This document shows, piece after piece, positions 15,890 through 25,367 of a stretch of 64,000 nt of DNA. The first letter of the stretch is position 1. Every line of letters starts with the position of its first letter. A program made the translations under genes and the position numbers. Origin of the DNA: Haloprofundus halobius (lineage in GTDB: Archaea > Halobacteriota > Halobacteria > Halobacteriales > Haloferacaceae); NCBI RefSeq assembly GCF_020097835.1, contig NZ_CP083668.1, positions 85,552 to 149,551 of the forward strand, read 5' to 3'. A model generated the notes under the pieces. It ran no database searches and was not told the origin of the DNA. It was given only the letters and a program-made list of their open reading frames with translations.

Positions 15890-17143
15890 ATGCTCGATCA
15901 CGTTGAAACCCTCGAATGTACACTCTGTGGGGCGACGTACGACCCCGACCAGGTCATCTACACCTGTCCGGAACATGACGGCGTCGCCGGTATCCTCGAT
16001 GTCGTTTACGACTACGATGTCATCCACGACCGGTTCGACGCTCCGCTTGACGGCGACATCCGGAGCCAGTGGAAATATCGGGCGTTCCTCCCAGTGGACA
16101 CGGAGGCGACGCCAGTCACGCTCGACGAGGGTGGGACGGACCTACTCGACGCACCCCGACTGGGCGCGGAACTCGGGGTCGACGTTAGCGTCAAAAACGA
16201 CGGCCGGAACCCGACGGGCTGCTTCAAGGACCGTGCGACCAGCGTCGCCGTCACCAAGGCACGCCACGCCGGTCGGGACGTCATCACCTGCGCGTCAACG
16301 GGTAACGCCGCCGCGTCGCTCGCAGGCTACGCGGCGCGGGCCGGCCTCGACTGCCGCATTTTCGTGCCCGAGAGCGCACCCGAGGGAAAGCTCGTCCAGC
16401 CTCGCGTCTACGGGGCGGACGTCCTCGCGGTCGCCGGGAGTTACGACGAGGCGTACGATTTGAGTCTCGAGGTAACCAATTCTTATGGGTGGTACAATCG
16501 AAACGCCGCGATCAACCCCTTCCAGATTGAGGGCAAGCGGACCGTGGGCCACGAACTTGCCGAACAAACCCAGGATTCGATTCCCGACTGGGTCGTCTTC
16601 TCCATGGGCGACGGTTGTACCATCGCCGGCTGCTGGAAGGGGCTCCGGGAGTTCGCCGAGCTAGGATACGTCGACGACACTCCCAAGATGCTCGGTGTGC
16701 AGCCCGAAGGGGCGAGTGCAATCCATGATGCATTCCACGGCCACGACGAGGTCGACGATGTCGCGGATACGCTCGCCGATGCAGTCGCCGTCGGTCGACC
16801 CCGGAACACGCTCAAAGCCTGTCGCGCGCTCGAAGAAAGCGGCGGAACCGCACTAACCGTAACCGACGAGGACATCCTCGCGGCAGAAACCCTGCTCGGA
16901 CGGACAGAAGGAATCTACGCCGAACCAGCGGGCGCGGCCCCCATTGCCGGCATTCGCCAGGCTCGTGAGCGAGGAATCATCAGCCCCGACGAGTCGGTCG
17001 TTGCGGTTGTCACCGGCATTGGACTGAAGGACACCGCCGGTGCGGAGCGAGCAGTCGGCGATGTGACCCGTATCGAACCGACGCTCGATGACGTTGCGAA
17101 CCAGTATGGAACGGCGGAAGACGAAATGGAGCCCTCGCTATGA
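15890..17143 (+). CDS. thrC: Threonine synthase-like PLP-dependent enzyme
   Basis: 417 residues of fold-type II PLP enzymes. The PLP lysine is K113 in GCFKDRATS and the substrate loop is CASTGNAAASLAGYAARAG. An N-terminal zinc ribbon (C10, C13, C26) is typical of archaeal threonine synthases, which convert O-phosphohomoserine to threonine. ATG 15890 follows a GTG at 15887. The stop overlaps the start of an M20 peptidase gene by 4 bp, so both are one operon. That pairing is unusual for housekeeping threonine synthesis and suggests a specialised amino-acid pathway; the substrate is therefore uncertain. Confidence 0.82.
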   Translation: MLDHVETLECTLCGATYDPDQVIYTCPEHDGVAGILDVVYDYDVIHDRFDAPLDGDIRSQWKYRAFLPVDTEATPVTLDEGGTDLLDAPRLGAELGVDVSVKNDGRNPTGCFKDRATSVAVTKARHAGRDVITCASTGNAAASLAGYAARAGLDCRIFVPESAPEGKLVQPRVYGADVLAVAGSYDEAYDLSLEVTNSYGWYNRNAAINPFQIEGKRTVGHELAEQTQDSIPDWVVFSMGDGCTIAGCWKGLREFAELGYVDDTPKMLGVQPEGASAIHDAFHGHDEVDDVADTLADAVAVGRPRNTLKACRALEESGGTALTVTDEDILAAETLLGRTEGIYAEPAGAAPIAGIRQARERGIISPDESVVAVVTGIGLKDTAGAERAVGDVTRIEPTLDDVANQYGTAEDEMEPSL

Positions 17144-18342
17144 ATGACGATCCGAGCGGGTCAAAGCAGTATCCGACCGATCTCCCGTCGCTCGCCGCCG
17201 CGCTGGTTCGCATCGAGTCCGAGAACCCTCCCGGCAACGAGAGTGCATGCGCCGAGTACGTCCACGAATGGTTCACATACCACGGGGTTGATTCGACTGT
17301 GGTCGACAAACCAGATCCTGACCGCCAGCAGGTGGGCGCGCGAATCGGAAGCGGCCGCCCCACGTTAGTGTTGAACGGACACCTTGACGTCGTCCCTGCC
17401 GGCGACCCCGACGAGTGGACGTTTCCTCCCTACGGCGGCGTCATCGAGGACGGCAGACTCTACGGTCGCGGGAGCGTGGACATGAAGACGGCCGTCGCCA
17501 TCGCCATGCTCGTGGCTCTCGACCTTCGATCGGAGATCGAGAACGGGAGTTTGGACGGTTCGATCGTCGTCCACGCCGCGATGGGCGAGGAGACGGCCGA
17601 TCCCGGAACCAAATCGCTTCTTGATGCGGGTTTCGACGGCGATGTCGGTGTCGTGCTCGAACCGACGCAGTGCCGTGTCGCAACCAGTGAAAAGGGGATG
17701 GCCTGGTACGAGATCAGCTGGCCTGGAGAGCCCGCACACGCGAGCGACCCCGATCAAGGGACGAACCCGATCGACCACGTTCGGTCGGTTCTCGCCAAGT
17801 TGGACGACTACGACGCTCGCCTCCGCGAACGACGCGATCCTCTCTGTGGTCGGGCATACGCCACGGTCACCCAGATCAGTGCGGGTGCCGGTTCTAATAA
17901 GGCCGTACTCGCAGATCGGGCGTCCGTTATCCTCGACCGGCGGATTCTCCCCGACGAGACGATCAGTGAGGTGGACGACGAGGTTGACGGAGTCATCTCG
18001 GAACTTAATCGCGACCTCAGTATCGAAGCTACGTGGGAGCGCGCCGAGACCTATTCCTCAGCTGAGATTCCGATCGACCATCCATTAGCGGAGGTCTTCC
18101 GCGAACACTCAACGGCGGTCGCAGACGTGTCACCGGAACCATGGGGAATTCGGGCATCGACCGACGTACGGGATTTCATCAATCACGCCGACATTCCGGC
18201 GATTACGTGGGGTCCTGGGAGTTTGGCGCAGGCACATACTGTCGACGAGTACGTCGACCTCAACGACATGAAGGACGGGCTGGAGATTCTGAAACGGACG
18301 GCGAGGACGATCCTGTCGAGAGACGTTTCTGAGTTTAACTGA
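17140..18342 (+). CDS. M20-family metallopeptidase/deacylase (ArgE/DapE type)
   Basis: 400 residues. Metal ligands and catalytic residues visible: H81 and D83 in NGHLDVVPAG, D114 in RGSVDMKTA, the EE pair at 150-151 in MGEETADPG, and a dimerisation domain in the middle. Members remove acyl groups or cleave dipeptides in the cytoplasm (acetylornithine or succinyl-diaminopimelate deacylases). ATG overlaps the threonine synthase-like gene (ATGA). Together they may finish synthesis of an unusual amino acid. Exact substrate not predictable. Confidence 0.8.
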   Translation: MNDDPSGSKQYPTDLPSLAAALVRIESENPPGNESACAEYVHEWFTYHGVDSTVVDKPDPDRQQVGARIGSGRPTLVLNGHLDVVPAGDPDEWTFPPYGGVIEDGRLYGRGSVDMKTAVAIAMLVALDLRSEIENGSLDGSIVVHAAMGEETADPGTKSLLDAGFDGDVGVVLEPTQCRVATSEKGMAWYEISWPGEPAHASDPDQGTNPIDHVRSVLAKLDDYDARLRERRDPLCGRAYATVTQISAGAGSNKAVLADRASVILDRRILPDETISEVDDEVDGVISELNRDLSIEATWERAETYSSAEIPIDHPLAEVFREHSTAVADVSPEPWGIRASTDVRDFINHADIPAITWGPGSLAQAHTVDEYVDLNDMKDGLEILKRTARTILSRDVSEFN

Positions 18343-18361
18343 CGCAAGGGGAGCTGCGGTG

Positions 18362-18482
18362 TTACTGCTGTTTGTTTCCCAGCAATTTGGCCTCCGCTTT
18401 GTGGAGGTGTTAGTGAAGCGTGGAAGTTGCAATGTCGAGTTCAGCTGCTAGTTCGGTACCGGTGACCTCTTTCGGCCATTCA
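18362..18482 (-). pseudogene. Bat/HTH-10 regulator, C-terminal fragment
   Basis: EWPKEVTGTELAAELDIATS is the HTH of Bat-type regulators. The following LH-stop-HLHKAEAKLLG shows a Gln codon turned into TAA. The 5' part is replaced by tnpB right-end sequence. Confidence 0.6.
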
Positions 18483-18564
18483 CAGCGATTACACCGCCTA
18501 TTCCAATTCGGAGGTAGACCGGGAGTCCACGGACAAGCCCACGGCTTCAGCCGTGAGTCGATTG
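18478..18564 (+). mobile_element. IS1341-type right-end remnant
   Basis: The last codons of a tnpB gene (decayed) and the right-end palindrome with AGCCCACGGCTTCAGCCGTG. It ends inside the 3' end of the methyltransferase gene on the other strand and supplies that gene's stop codon. Confidence 0.6.
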
Positions 18565-19365
18565 TGTAGCGTTGTGTACCGATTTCTTCAACCGGCGACC
18601 AATAATGATGGCTGTGCGCTGGACGAAATGTAGATCTCCATTCTGCCAAAACGGCCGAGCCCCGCTTAGATCCTCATTTGCATCCTCTTTGATCATCTCT
18701 CGAACCTTGTCAGCTCGGGAGTCCGGTGTTTGTGCATTGCTGAGCCACTGTTCCACTTCTGGTACGAGGACGCCCGTCTCCACATTGTGGACCTCTAACC
18801 CGTTCTCAGTAAACAGCTCTATCAAACTGCTCATCGAGAGAGCACGCACATGCGAGGGGTCTCTGAGTTGCTCAAATCGGTTTTGGTAATTTCCACGTTT
18901 GGAATATTCACTCACGATGAGATCAGCCACGCCGACAGTACCGTTTGGACGGCATACTCGAGCCATCTGCTGAAGAACTCGTGACGGGTTTTCAAAATGA
19001 TGAAACGCGAGACGGCAAACCACGATATCAAACGTGTTGTCGTCGAACGGCAGCATTTCAGCGTCACCCTTCTGGAAGTGGACATTAGTTACACCACGTT
19101 TTTGTCTTGTTTCCTCGGCTATGACGAGCGGTGCCTCGGTCAGATCTATACCGACGACCTCATCGCATACGTCAGCGAATCCAAGCGCAATATGGCCGGG
19201 TCCTGTCGCGACCTCAAGGACGCGTGCATCGGAGGAGGCATTAGTGGCCCGGATCAACCGATCTACTTTTTCGGGGTCAGTGAGTGAGGCGTTTGCTGCG
19301 TAAGCAGTGGCTTGTTTTGTGAATTCCTCGCGGACAGTGCTTTTATGATTAGACGAGTCCGGCAT
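18547..19365 (-). CDS. Class I SAM-dependent methyltransferase (UbiE-like)
   Basis: 272 residues. SAM motif I is LEVATGPGHIALGFA, motif II acidic is GIDLTEAPL, motif III/IV is MLPFDDNTFDIVVCRLAFHHF. The class methylates small molecules such as quinones or lipids; substrate unknown. The C terminus runs HNATQSTHG and stops at a TGA inside an IS right end, so the last few residues come from the element. ATG 19365. Single gene on its strand. Confidence 0.8.
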   Translation of the reverse strand: MPDSSNHKSTVREEFTKQATAYAANASLTDPEKVDRLIRATNASSDARVLEVATGPGHIALGFADVCDEVVGIDLTEAPLVIAEETRQKRGVTNVHFQKGDAEMLPFDDNTFDIVVCRLAFHHFENPSRVLQQMARVCRPNGTVGVADLIVSEYSKRGNYQNRFEQLRDPSHVRALSMSSLIELFTENGLEVHNVETGVLVPEVEQWLSNAQTPDSRADKVREMIKEDANEDLSGARPFWQNGDLHFVQRTAIIIGRRLKKSVHNATQSTHG

Positions 19366-19881
19366 ACTGTGGTACTCTCGCTTAGAGCTCTGCTACTGTA
19401 TAAACAACGCCTTACTCGAAATTGGGCTGTCTCGGTCAGCCGCTCGCGGTAGAACCGGTCGTTTACTAGCCGATTCATAGAGACCTGTGATAAGCTCGAA
19501 TTTCTGTGGGTGAACGGATCTCACCAGTAGTCGTCTGGCATATCGCCGTTCGACAGTATGTCGGCTTACTCCAGCGCTTCGACCGTATTCGCCTCAAAGA
19601 AGGTTCGTCGTGCAATGAGCGAGCGTACCGTCTCCTCTGGGAGGACGGTCACGTCGAGTCGGTCGATAATGTCCTGCAAACTGGCACCCCCATTGTCAGT
19701 CACCCTTTCCGCCGTTTCACGGCGACCACGGTGGTCTGAACAGTTTCGAGTGCGTTCGCGATTCCTGCGGCTGGGCCGCGATCCGGGACCAAATCCTGTG
19801 CTGGCGCAACCGGTATGTTGACTGCGTCGAAGATCGGCGTGAATTACCCTACCCTACTTGCTCACGGTTGAAATCAGCGAG
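19366..19881. other. Decayed region without intact gene
   Basis: Short open frames in several frames show no consistent protein. On the minus strand MNRLVNDRFYRERLTETAQF looks protein-like but is broken on both sides. Probably old gene or IS remains next to the nar-type fragments. Confidence 0.4.
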
Positions 19882-20040
19882 CTACACCTTGTGACAGTTG
19901 ACGACGGCGTCAACAGCCGGTGTGATCCCCTCGATAGCGTGGGCCAGCAGCGGCTTGCCGGAGAGGTCGGCTTGCATCTTGTCGCCATCCTCGAGTAGGG
20001 ATTCGAACCACCCAACGAGGACGACTCCGGTACGCGGTGA
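19882..20040 (-). pseudogene. MobA (molybdenum cofactor guanylyltransferase) N-terminal fragment
   Basis: TGVVLVGWFESLLEDGDKMQ, SGKPLLAHAIEGI and PAVDAVVNC follow the N terminus of haloarchaeal MobA (normally GVVLAGGxSRRFGDGDK). The signature Gly and Arg residues are changed and the rest of the gene is absent. Confidence 0.55.
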
Positions 20041-20049
20041 TGTCAGTTC

Positions 20050-20301
20050 GAACTGGTGCCGAAGTTCGTCCCAGAGGCCGTCGGTGGGGCATCCGGCTGG
20101 ATCAGTGGGATCGGGGGTGGCGGTACCCTTGTTATCCTCCCACTGATGGGACTTTTCGTGGACATCTACGGGCACATCGGGTACGCAAGAGGATTTGCCG
20201 TCTTCATCGTCTTAAGTGGACTCTGTATCATCGTTGCAGCCGCACTCAAATGGCTGGTTTCGGAGCCTGAAGAGGTTGCTGACGGGGCCGCTCTCCACTA
20301 A
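20050..20301 (+). pseudogene. NarK-like MFS transporter C-terminal fragment
   Basis: About 80 codons (SGWISGIGGGGTLVILPLMG, FVDIYGHIGYARGFAVF) resembling the last two helices of nitrate/nitrite transporters, with the Gly-rich motif. Start and most helices are missing. Together with the mobA fragment on the other strand it suggests a lost nitrate-respiration locus. Confidence 0.55.
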
Positions 20302-20358
20302 ACTCTCATCACTCCTCTACGTTTACTGAGGAACGGAGACACTGTTGACGTCCGTATC

Positions 20359-20805
20359 TTACTCTTCTGGGTCGCGATGAACAGTTAACACCGGAATCTC
20401 GGAGTGACGCACGACGTTCTCGGTCACACTTCCGAGGAGGGCACGTTCGACCCCAGTGCGTCCGTGTGTCCCCATGACGATGACGTCAATATCATTGTCT
20501 TCTGCGTAGATGAGAATGTCATCGTGGGGATTTCCACGACGGACCGCTGTTGTCGTCTCGATATCCCGCTTTCTAGCTTGTTCGACGACGGCTTTTGTCG
20601 CCTGTTGCCCCCGTTCTTCGAGCGCATCCAGAAGGTCATCGAGACCAGAGAATCCCTCCCCCATGCCAGACACGAACGTGGGCTGATCAACTATATAGAG
20701 CACATGGAGCGTTGCATCATGCGCTGCAGCGAGGTTGAGCGCCATGTCCACCGCGGGCTTGGTTGGGTCACTGCCGTCCGTCGGGATGAGTATTCGGTCG
20801 AACAT
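20359..20805 (-). CDS. Universal stress protein UspA
   Basis: 148 residues, complete single Usp domain: FDRILIPTDGSDPTKPAVDM at the start and ATP-binding loop GTHGRTGVERALLGSVTENV near the end (G-x2-G-x9-G-S). Such proteins bind ATP and act in stress tolerance. ATG 20805 begins the domain; the 18 codons upstream are not conserved-looking. Monocistronic. Confidence 0.88.
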   Translation of the reverse strand: MFDRILIPTDGSDPTKPAVDMALNLAAAHDATLHVLYIVDQPTFVSGMGEGFSGLDDLLDALEERGQQATKAVVEQARKRDIETTTAVRRGNPHDDILIYAEDNDIDVIVMGTHGRTGVERALLGSVTENVVRHSEIPVLTVHRDPEE

Positions 20806-21139
20806 GAGTTGATGCGTTCCGCTTGGATGTTTCTTTGCAGTACGGATAATATTGTTCACGCTTCACTGGGAGACTGATTGCGAACAACAAGACAGAAGAA
20901 ACGGCACCACAATCGTTACAACAATTATTGGTACTAATACGGCTTTGGTCAACTATCTCACTCTACTTCGCTCACCTTGAGGGGTTCGCTCGTTGAGGGT
21001 GTCGCCAAAAGTCGAAGACTTCTGGTGATGGGACTTGTCCATGAACTCGGCTTCCAACCCATTTGGGTAGGCGGTAATTCTGCCCTTCGGCGTCACCGTT
21101 CCAGATTTTAGGGCGAGCTGACTGTTACCCGTCCGCTGA

Positions 21140-21660
21140 GACGACTGTTGGCCTCAGCGAACATACCGCATACCGATGTTCTTCGCCGCGTTGTAATCCG
21201 CGTTCGTTTCCGACCCACATTTCTGACAACAGAAGTTGGTGCGAGTCGAACGATTTTCGTCCGCCGTGAATCCACACTCTGAACACCGCTTCGGCCTTGT
21301 ACTCCACCTGCTCGTAGAGCGTTCGGAACGCCCACTTGTAACCTCACGACGCGCCGGTTCGGTCGCGGATGTGGGTTAAGTCCTCGAACGCGATTACGTC
21401 GCAGTCGTAGCGGAGTGCTTCGTCTACCAGTACGTTCGACGCGCAGTGTAGCACGTCGCGGACGTGGCGAAGTTCCCGACCATTCGACTGTACGAGCGTC
21501 CGGTGGCCACTTCGCGTTCCGGTCTGTTGCAACCCGGCGCGTACCTTCTCAAGCTCTTGGAGGTTGTGAGTCAACCCTCTCCCGCTGAAGAAGTAGGCGG
21601 TACTGGTGACGGCGAGATGATTGGTGACGTGCTTTGACGAGTGACCGGAACGATATACCG
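21140..21660 (-). pseudogene. tnpB: TnpB remnant (IS1341 type)
   Basis: Readable parts are GLTHNLQELEKVRAGLQQTG, the catalytic segment [15 protein letters not shown] and [11 protein letters not shown], then Cys motifs in another frame near 21230. Multiple frameshifts and a missing N terminus show that it is dead. Confidence 0.65.
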
Positions 21661-21755
21661 AACAGCAATTCGCACTCTATGATGATAATTACTAGTCACA
21701 GAATCCCGACCCACTGAGCGCAATGTAGCGCCCAAACAGAAGGCTACCTACGCAA

Positions 21756-22292
21756 TTATCTCTGATTCGATGTTACTGAGAAAATTCCACCAGAGGTAGC
21801 AGCTTCTGTATTCGGTTCAGGACCCAACTTCTGTCGGACTACCTGAAGACCGGCGACACAAAGGATAGCCACTCCGACAACGGCGAGGGCCTGAATGGAC
21901 GGGAATGCACCAATTGCTGCGGTGAACGTAGTAACATAGGCCATCGGATGTTCTATGTGAAGCGCATAGAAGACAGCTGTACTAGCCGCAAAGCCGAGAA
22001 GTGCGCTCCCGACGATCCGCAGCCCGGGCTCCGACATAGGCTCGATCCTAGTCGGCGGAATCGCCTGAGCAAGTGCGGTATACGTCACCCACCCAATAAT
22101 TAACGCGGTCAGGTGGCTGCGCACGACCGTCTTCGGGGTGTTATCTGCATCATGCGGGAAGAATACGAGAAGGTACGCAGCAGGTGCAAGTGCGATCAGG
22201 ATCCCCCAGTAGCCGGAGACAAATGCGATTCCTGCGAGTACGACAAGGAGGGCAACTCCATGGCCACTCGCCCAAATCATCCGTTCATCCAT
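21756..22292 (-). CDS. HPP-family membrane protein
   Basis: 178 residues with about five helices. The HPP motif occurs as FFPHDADN and the C-terminal helices carry HIEHPMAYVTTF and IQALAVVGVAIL. HPP proteins of bacteria and plants have been linked to nitrite transport. ATG 22292 (MDERMIWASG) is preferred because the long upstream extension is not membrane-like and contains IS-like sequence. Close to the narK fragment, which may be significant. Confidence 0.7.
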   Translation of the reverse strand: MDERMIWASGHGVALLVVLAGIAFVSGYWGILIALAPAAYLLVFFPHDADNTPKTVVRSHLTALIIGWVTYTALAQAIPPTRIEPMSEPGLRIVGSALLGFAASTAVFYALHIEHPMAYVTTFTAAIGAFPSIQALAVVGVAILCVAGLQVVRQKLGPEPNTEAATSGGIFSVTSNQR

Positions 22293-22733
22293 CGCTTGTC
22301 TCCAAGATGCGTCTTTGCTCTCAATGAGTGTTACGTACGAGGCGTAAGGTGTGGTTGAGAACCAGTACAGTCTCGATGCTATTTTTCGTGGCGTCGACAG
22401 GGTGACATCTCTCCGCCGTACACAGTAGTTCGGAATCCTATTTAACGCGTGCAGTTGCCACCACCAGACGTCGACAGGGTGTGGCTGCACGCCATCTAAG
22501 CGTTCGGAACTACTGTAAAGGATTCTCTCCTTGAGGGCAGATAGAATCCAGGGCAATGTCTAGTTGAGCCGAATTAGGTGATTTTCTCGAAAGCCAAAAG
22601 GCGGTTTCCAAAGACAAGCCCAACGTTTTCGGAACTGCTCTCTCTTTCAGGAAGTGGGTCGTCAGAACTACCGTCGGTAGTTCGTTGTGCTGACGCACGT
22701 TCACTTGCCGTTCGACGGCCCGTGGTGAAATCT
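22293..22733. other. Intergenic region with IS-like scar
   Basis: No supported gene. CGTTCGGAACTACTGT at 22501-22516 recurs at 33682-33697 followed by the same AAGGA, suggesting a shared element end. Confidence 0.4.
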
Positions 22734-23204
22734 ATGACCGACGAGAGTGAGAACACTGCGGACGAACGCAAATCAACTCGACGAACCGTGCTGAAAACCG
22801 GCGCACTGTCCGCTGGCGGCCTTGGGCTCGGTCTGTCGGCGACCGGCGGCGCCGCCGCCCAGACCGACGGGAACCAGCCCCGCTACAAGGCGCTGTTTCA
22901 GGCCAACAACTTCAACCCCGGTGCGAGACTCCGAATCGTCTCCGGAGTGGTGAACTACACGCCGCAGGAGACCGGCTTCACCGCCTGGAGCGACTACAAC
23001 ACGCGCATCGCAAGGTACCTCAACACGAACGAGCGGGTCCTCGTGTATCCTGCCAACGACGCAAACATCCAGCAGGATCAGGTGTACCGCGTCCGCCCGA
23101 ACTACTCGTTCCTGCCCGAGGACGACCAAGGCTTCGTCGACGCCCAGTTGATTCCGGTGCAGGGCGGCGGCGGTGACGACGGCGGTAACGATACGAGCAA
23201 CTGA
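22734..23204 (+). CDS. Tat-exported small protein
   Basis: 156 residues with a twin-arginine signal (STRRTVLKTGALSAGGLGL) and a cleavage region GAAAQ near residue 44. The mature part is about 110 residues, mostly beta, with no Cys, ending in a Gly/Asp-rich tail (GGGGDDGGNDTSN). It is probably secreted in folded form. ATG 22734. Family not recognised; GC-rich relative to neighbours. Confidence 0.75.
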   Translation: MTDESENTADERKSTRRTVLKTGALSAGGLGLGLSATGGAAAQTDGNQPRYKALFQANNFNPGARLRIVSGVVNYTPQETGFTAWSDYNTRIARYLNTNERVLVYPANDANIQQDQVYRVRPNYSFLPEDDQGFVDAQLIPVQGGGGDDGGNDTSN

Positions 23205-23480
23205 CGGACGCGCCTTTCTTTTCGTCTCCGTGTGACCGCGATCGCCGATTAGGGAGATTCGAAGCGTCAACTAACGGGAGAGAGATCGCCGAGGGGGACA
23301 GATCGATCGGTTCGATGAACAGCGGATTTTCGACCGTGGACGACACTCTACCGAGCGTGAGCCTCCACGATATCGAAATAGGGGTTCAGGTGCGAGGGGG
23401 CGCGAACAATGTAACACTCTTCGGGAGATGAACGTGGTGGAACGAATTGAGACTCGTTTCGCGCTGTAGTTCGATACGGA
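23205..23480. other. Intergenic, nothing recognised
   Basis: GC-rich sequence between convergent genes with no gene or repeat that I can support. Confidence 0.4.
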
Positions 23481-24095
23481 TCACGTTTCACTCTTGGAAC
23501 GAAGTCGTTCTCTGAAGAACCCTATTACCCCGTCCACATAGCCAGTCCCCCAAATGGCTACGATTATCGCACCGACTGCGTTGAACACTATGTCAGTAAC
23601 GATGTCGTCGATTCCATAGACGGTGACGAGTCCGCTGAAAACGAACTCCAGTACCTCCCAAAACATTCCTGCAGCGAGGACGAATACGACGATGAACACT
23701 GCCCGAAACTCCGATGGAACGTCGATGTTCTTGGAATGGAGTTCTAACGCCCTGAAGGCTGCATAACCCAACCCAGCGGTGACGGTCGCCGATATCGTGT
23801 GCGTTATCTCGTCGTACCAGTGGTACTGGTCGTAGAAGCCAAGAAAGCCGACGACGTGGAGGATCATCGCGAGTGAAATCCAGAGAACGAGACCAGCGTC
23901 CATGCGGTAGCCGTACTCACGGCGGAGTAGTGCCGGGAGAAACGTTACAGCGAGTCCAATAACCGTCGCTGCAACGATCGCCATCTGGGCTACCGCTAGC
24001 CCGTAGACGAGCAGTCCCGCCAGCGCGATTTGTAGAACCCACACGAGAACGCGTTCGTGGAAATTTGATAATCCCAGTGCGTCGCCGAGCGTCAT
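23481..24095 (-). CDS. Multi-helix membrane protein (DUF2238/VanZ-like)
   Basis: 204 residues with six helices. The motif FYDQYHWYDEITHTISA with several His and acidic residues between helices 3 and 4 is like the one in DUF2238 (YjdF) proteins. The ATG at 24095 overlaps the upstream gene's stop (ATGA), so the two membrane proteins are co-translated. Role unknown. Confidence 0.7.
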   Translation of the reverse strand: MTLGDALGLSNFHERVLVWVLQIALAGLLVYGLAVAQMAIVAATVIGLAVTFLPALLRREYGYRMDAGLVLWISLAMILHVVGFLGFYDQYHWYDEITHTISATVTAGLGYAAFRALELHSKNIDVPSEFRAVFIVVFVLAAGMFWEVLEFVFSGLVTVYGIDDIVTDIVFNAVGAIIVAIWGTGYVDGVIGFFRERLRSKSET

Positions 24096-24679
24096 GTCGT
24101 CTCCTCGTGCTTCGATGACCCGTCGACGGAACCAATAGGTTCGAACCGTGCAAAGTACCACTGGAAGAGACCACCCAAGACGAATCCCACAATCGTGACG
24201 GTCACGATGTCCTTTTGCAGTTCGGTTTGTGTGCTGAGAAATTCGGTTTTGAGCCACTGATCAGAGTAGAACTGAGCGACGATCCAGACAGCCTGGAGCG
24301 CCATCGTCGTCAGGACAGCAAACACGATTGCGAACCGACGGCTTAGTTTGACCGACGTAAACACATCGAGTTCAACGACGACAATGAGTGCGAGCGCCGC
24401 GATAGCGAGGTATCCTGCAATCTCGGCGTAGAACTCGATCACTCTCGCAAGTACAGCGACAGCGACGACAGACAGAAGTGACCAGGATACGATCGCCGTC
24501 CAGTTGCGAGTCGTCAGCCCTGGTAGCGATACCACGACCACAACGAATACCGAGAAGACTCCCCAGAGGATCTCGCCCGTGAGAACGCTCTGGATGGCAC
24601 CCAGTGCGACGGTTCCCGTGAGTATCCACCCAATGATGGCGTTCACCCGTTTTTCGTGGATCAGGCGGTCGAGAGACAC
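24092..24679 (-). CDS. Membrane protein, partner of the DUF2238-like protein
   Basis: 195 residues with about six helices and a cytoplasmic C-terminal tail (GSVDGSSKHEETT). No conserved motif recognised. First gene of the two-gene operon with the gene at 23481. ATG 24679. Confidence 0.65.
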   Translation of the reverse strand: MSLDRLIHEKRVNAIIGWILTGTVALGAIQSVLTGEILWGVFSVFVVVVVSLPGLTTRNWTAIVSWSLLSVVAVAVLARVIEFYAEIAGYLAIAALALIVVVELDVFTSVKLSRRFAIVFAVLTTMALQAVWIVAQFYSDQWLKTEFLSTQTELQKDIVTVTIVGFVLGGLFQWYFARFEPIGSVDGSSKHEETT

Positions 24680-24944
24680 TAGGTTGTAGTTCGGTGTCGT
24701 TGCTTGTGAAGCTTGTAGCCACCTCCGAGGACTGGGAGCTGAGCGTCGTCCTCAAGGTTTAGAGAGTAGGTTCAGTATCGCAGTCACGGCTGTCAGTTGT
24801 ATCACCGCCGTCAGTGTTCGACAAGTTTCGTCTAAGACCCGGCGAGTAGGTCGAGATTTGATAATCACTAATCTTGACGCCGCAATTGATTTGGCTACAG
24901 TGTCTTCCGGAACAACTGTTAAAGTTCATTTTCAACGAGTGAAA
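24680..24944. other. Intergenic, GC drop
   Basis: No gene seen. The G+C content falls from here to about 26.7 kb, marking a block of different origin. Confidence 0.4.
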
Positions 24945-25202
24945 TCAATTCCACCAAGGTGAATCGAGAGGATGGATATTCAGTGAAGTCTTGCCTAAGG
25001 GTGTCGTTTGATACATCCCATCAACGTATTCTACACACTTCTGTTCTATCAAGTCTGATACTGCTCTGTCGATGGTAGACCGAGAGCTATCTACTTTCTT
25101 AACAAGTTCTGGTTTTCTCTGCGGAGCTTCATCGATAGATTCGAGAACTTTGAACCGTTTATTTAGGGTTTCTCTGAGAGGGGTTCCTGGAGAGTCATTC
25201 AT
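24945..25202 (-). CDS. Winged-helix protein, N-terminal half of a FilR1-type regulator
   Basis: 85 residues consisting of an HTH (LESIDEAPQRKPELVKKVDS, RSTIDRAVSDLIEQK) and a short wing (YQTTPLGKTSL). Full-length haloarchaeal regulators of this kind have a further 170-residue sensor domain that is absent, so it may be a truncated gene that still encodes a DNA-binding domain. ATG 25202. Confidence 0.55.
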   Translation of the reverse strand: MNDSPGTPLRETLNKRFKVLESIDEAPQRKPELVKKVDSSRSTIDRAVSDLIEQKCVEYVDGMYQTTPLGKTSLNIHPLDSPWWN

Positions 25203-25367
25203 TGTTATCGTTATTTTTCTAAATTTACTTATCCACGATAATATATGTTCTGCGGTCTTACAGGAGAAGGTGACTAACAACCACACAAAGAATTCCTGAA
25301 TGTGCCTATTATTCATCCTACCAAGGGAATAAAGATTTTTGCTTGCACTATGTCGTAATATTCTTCT

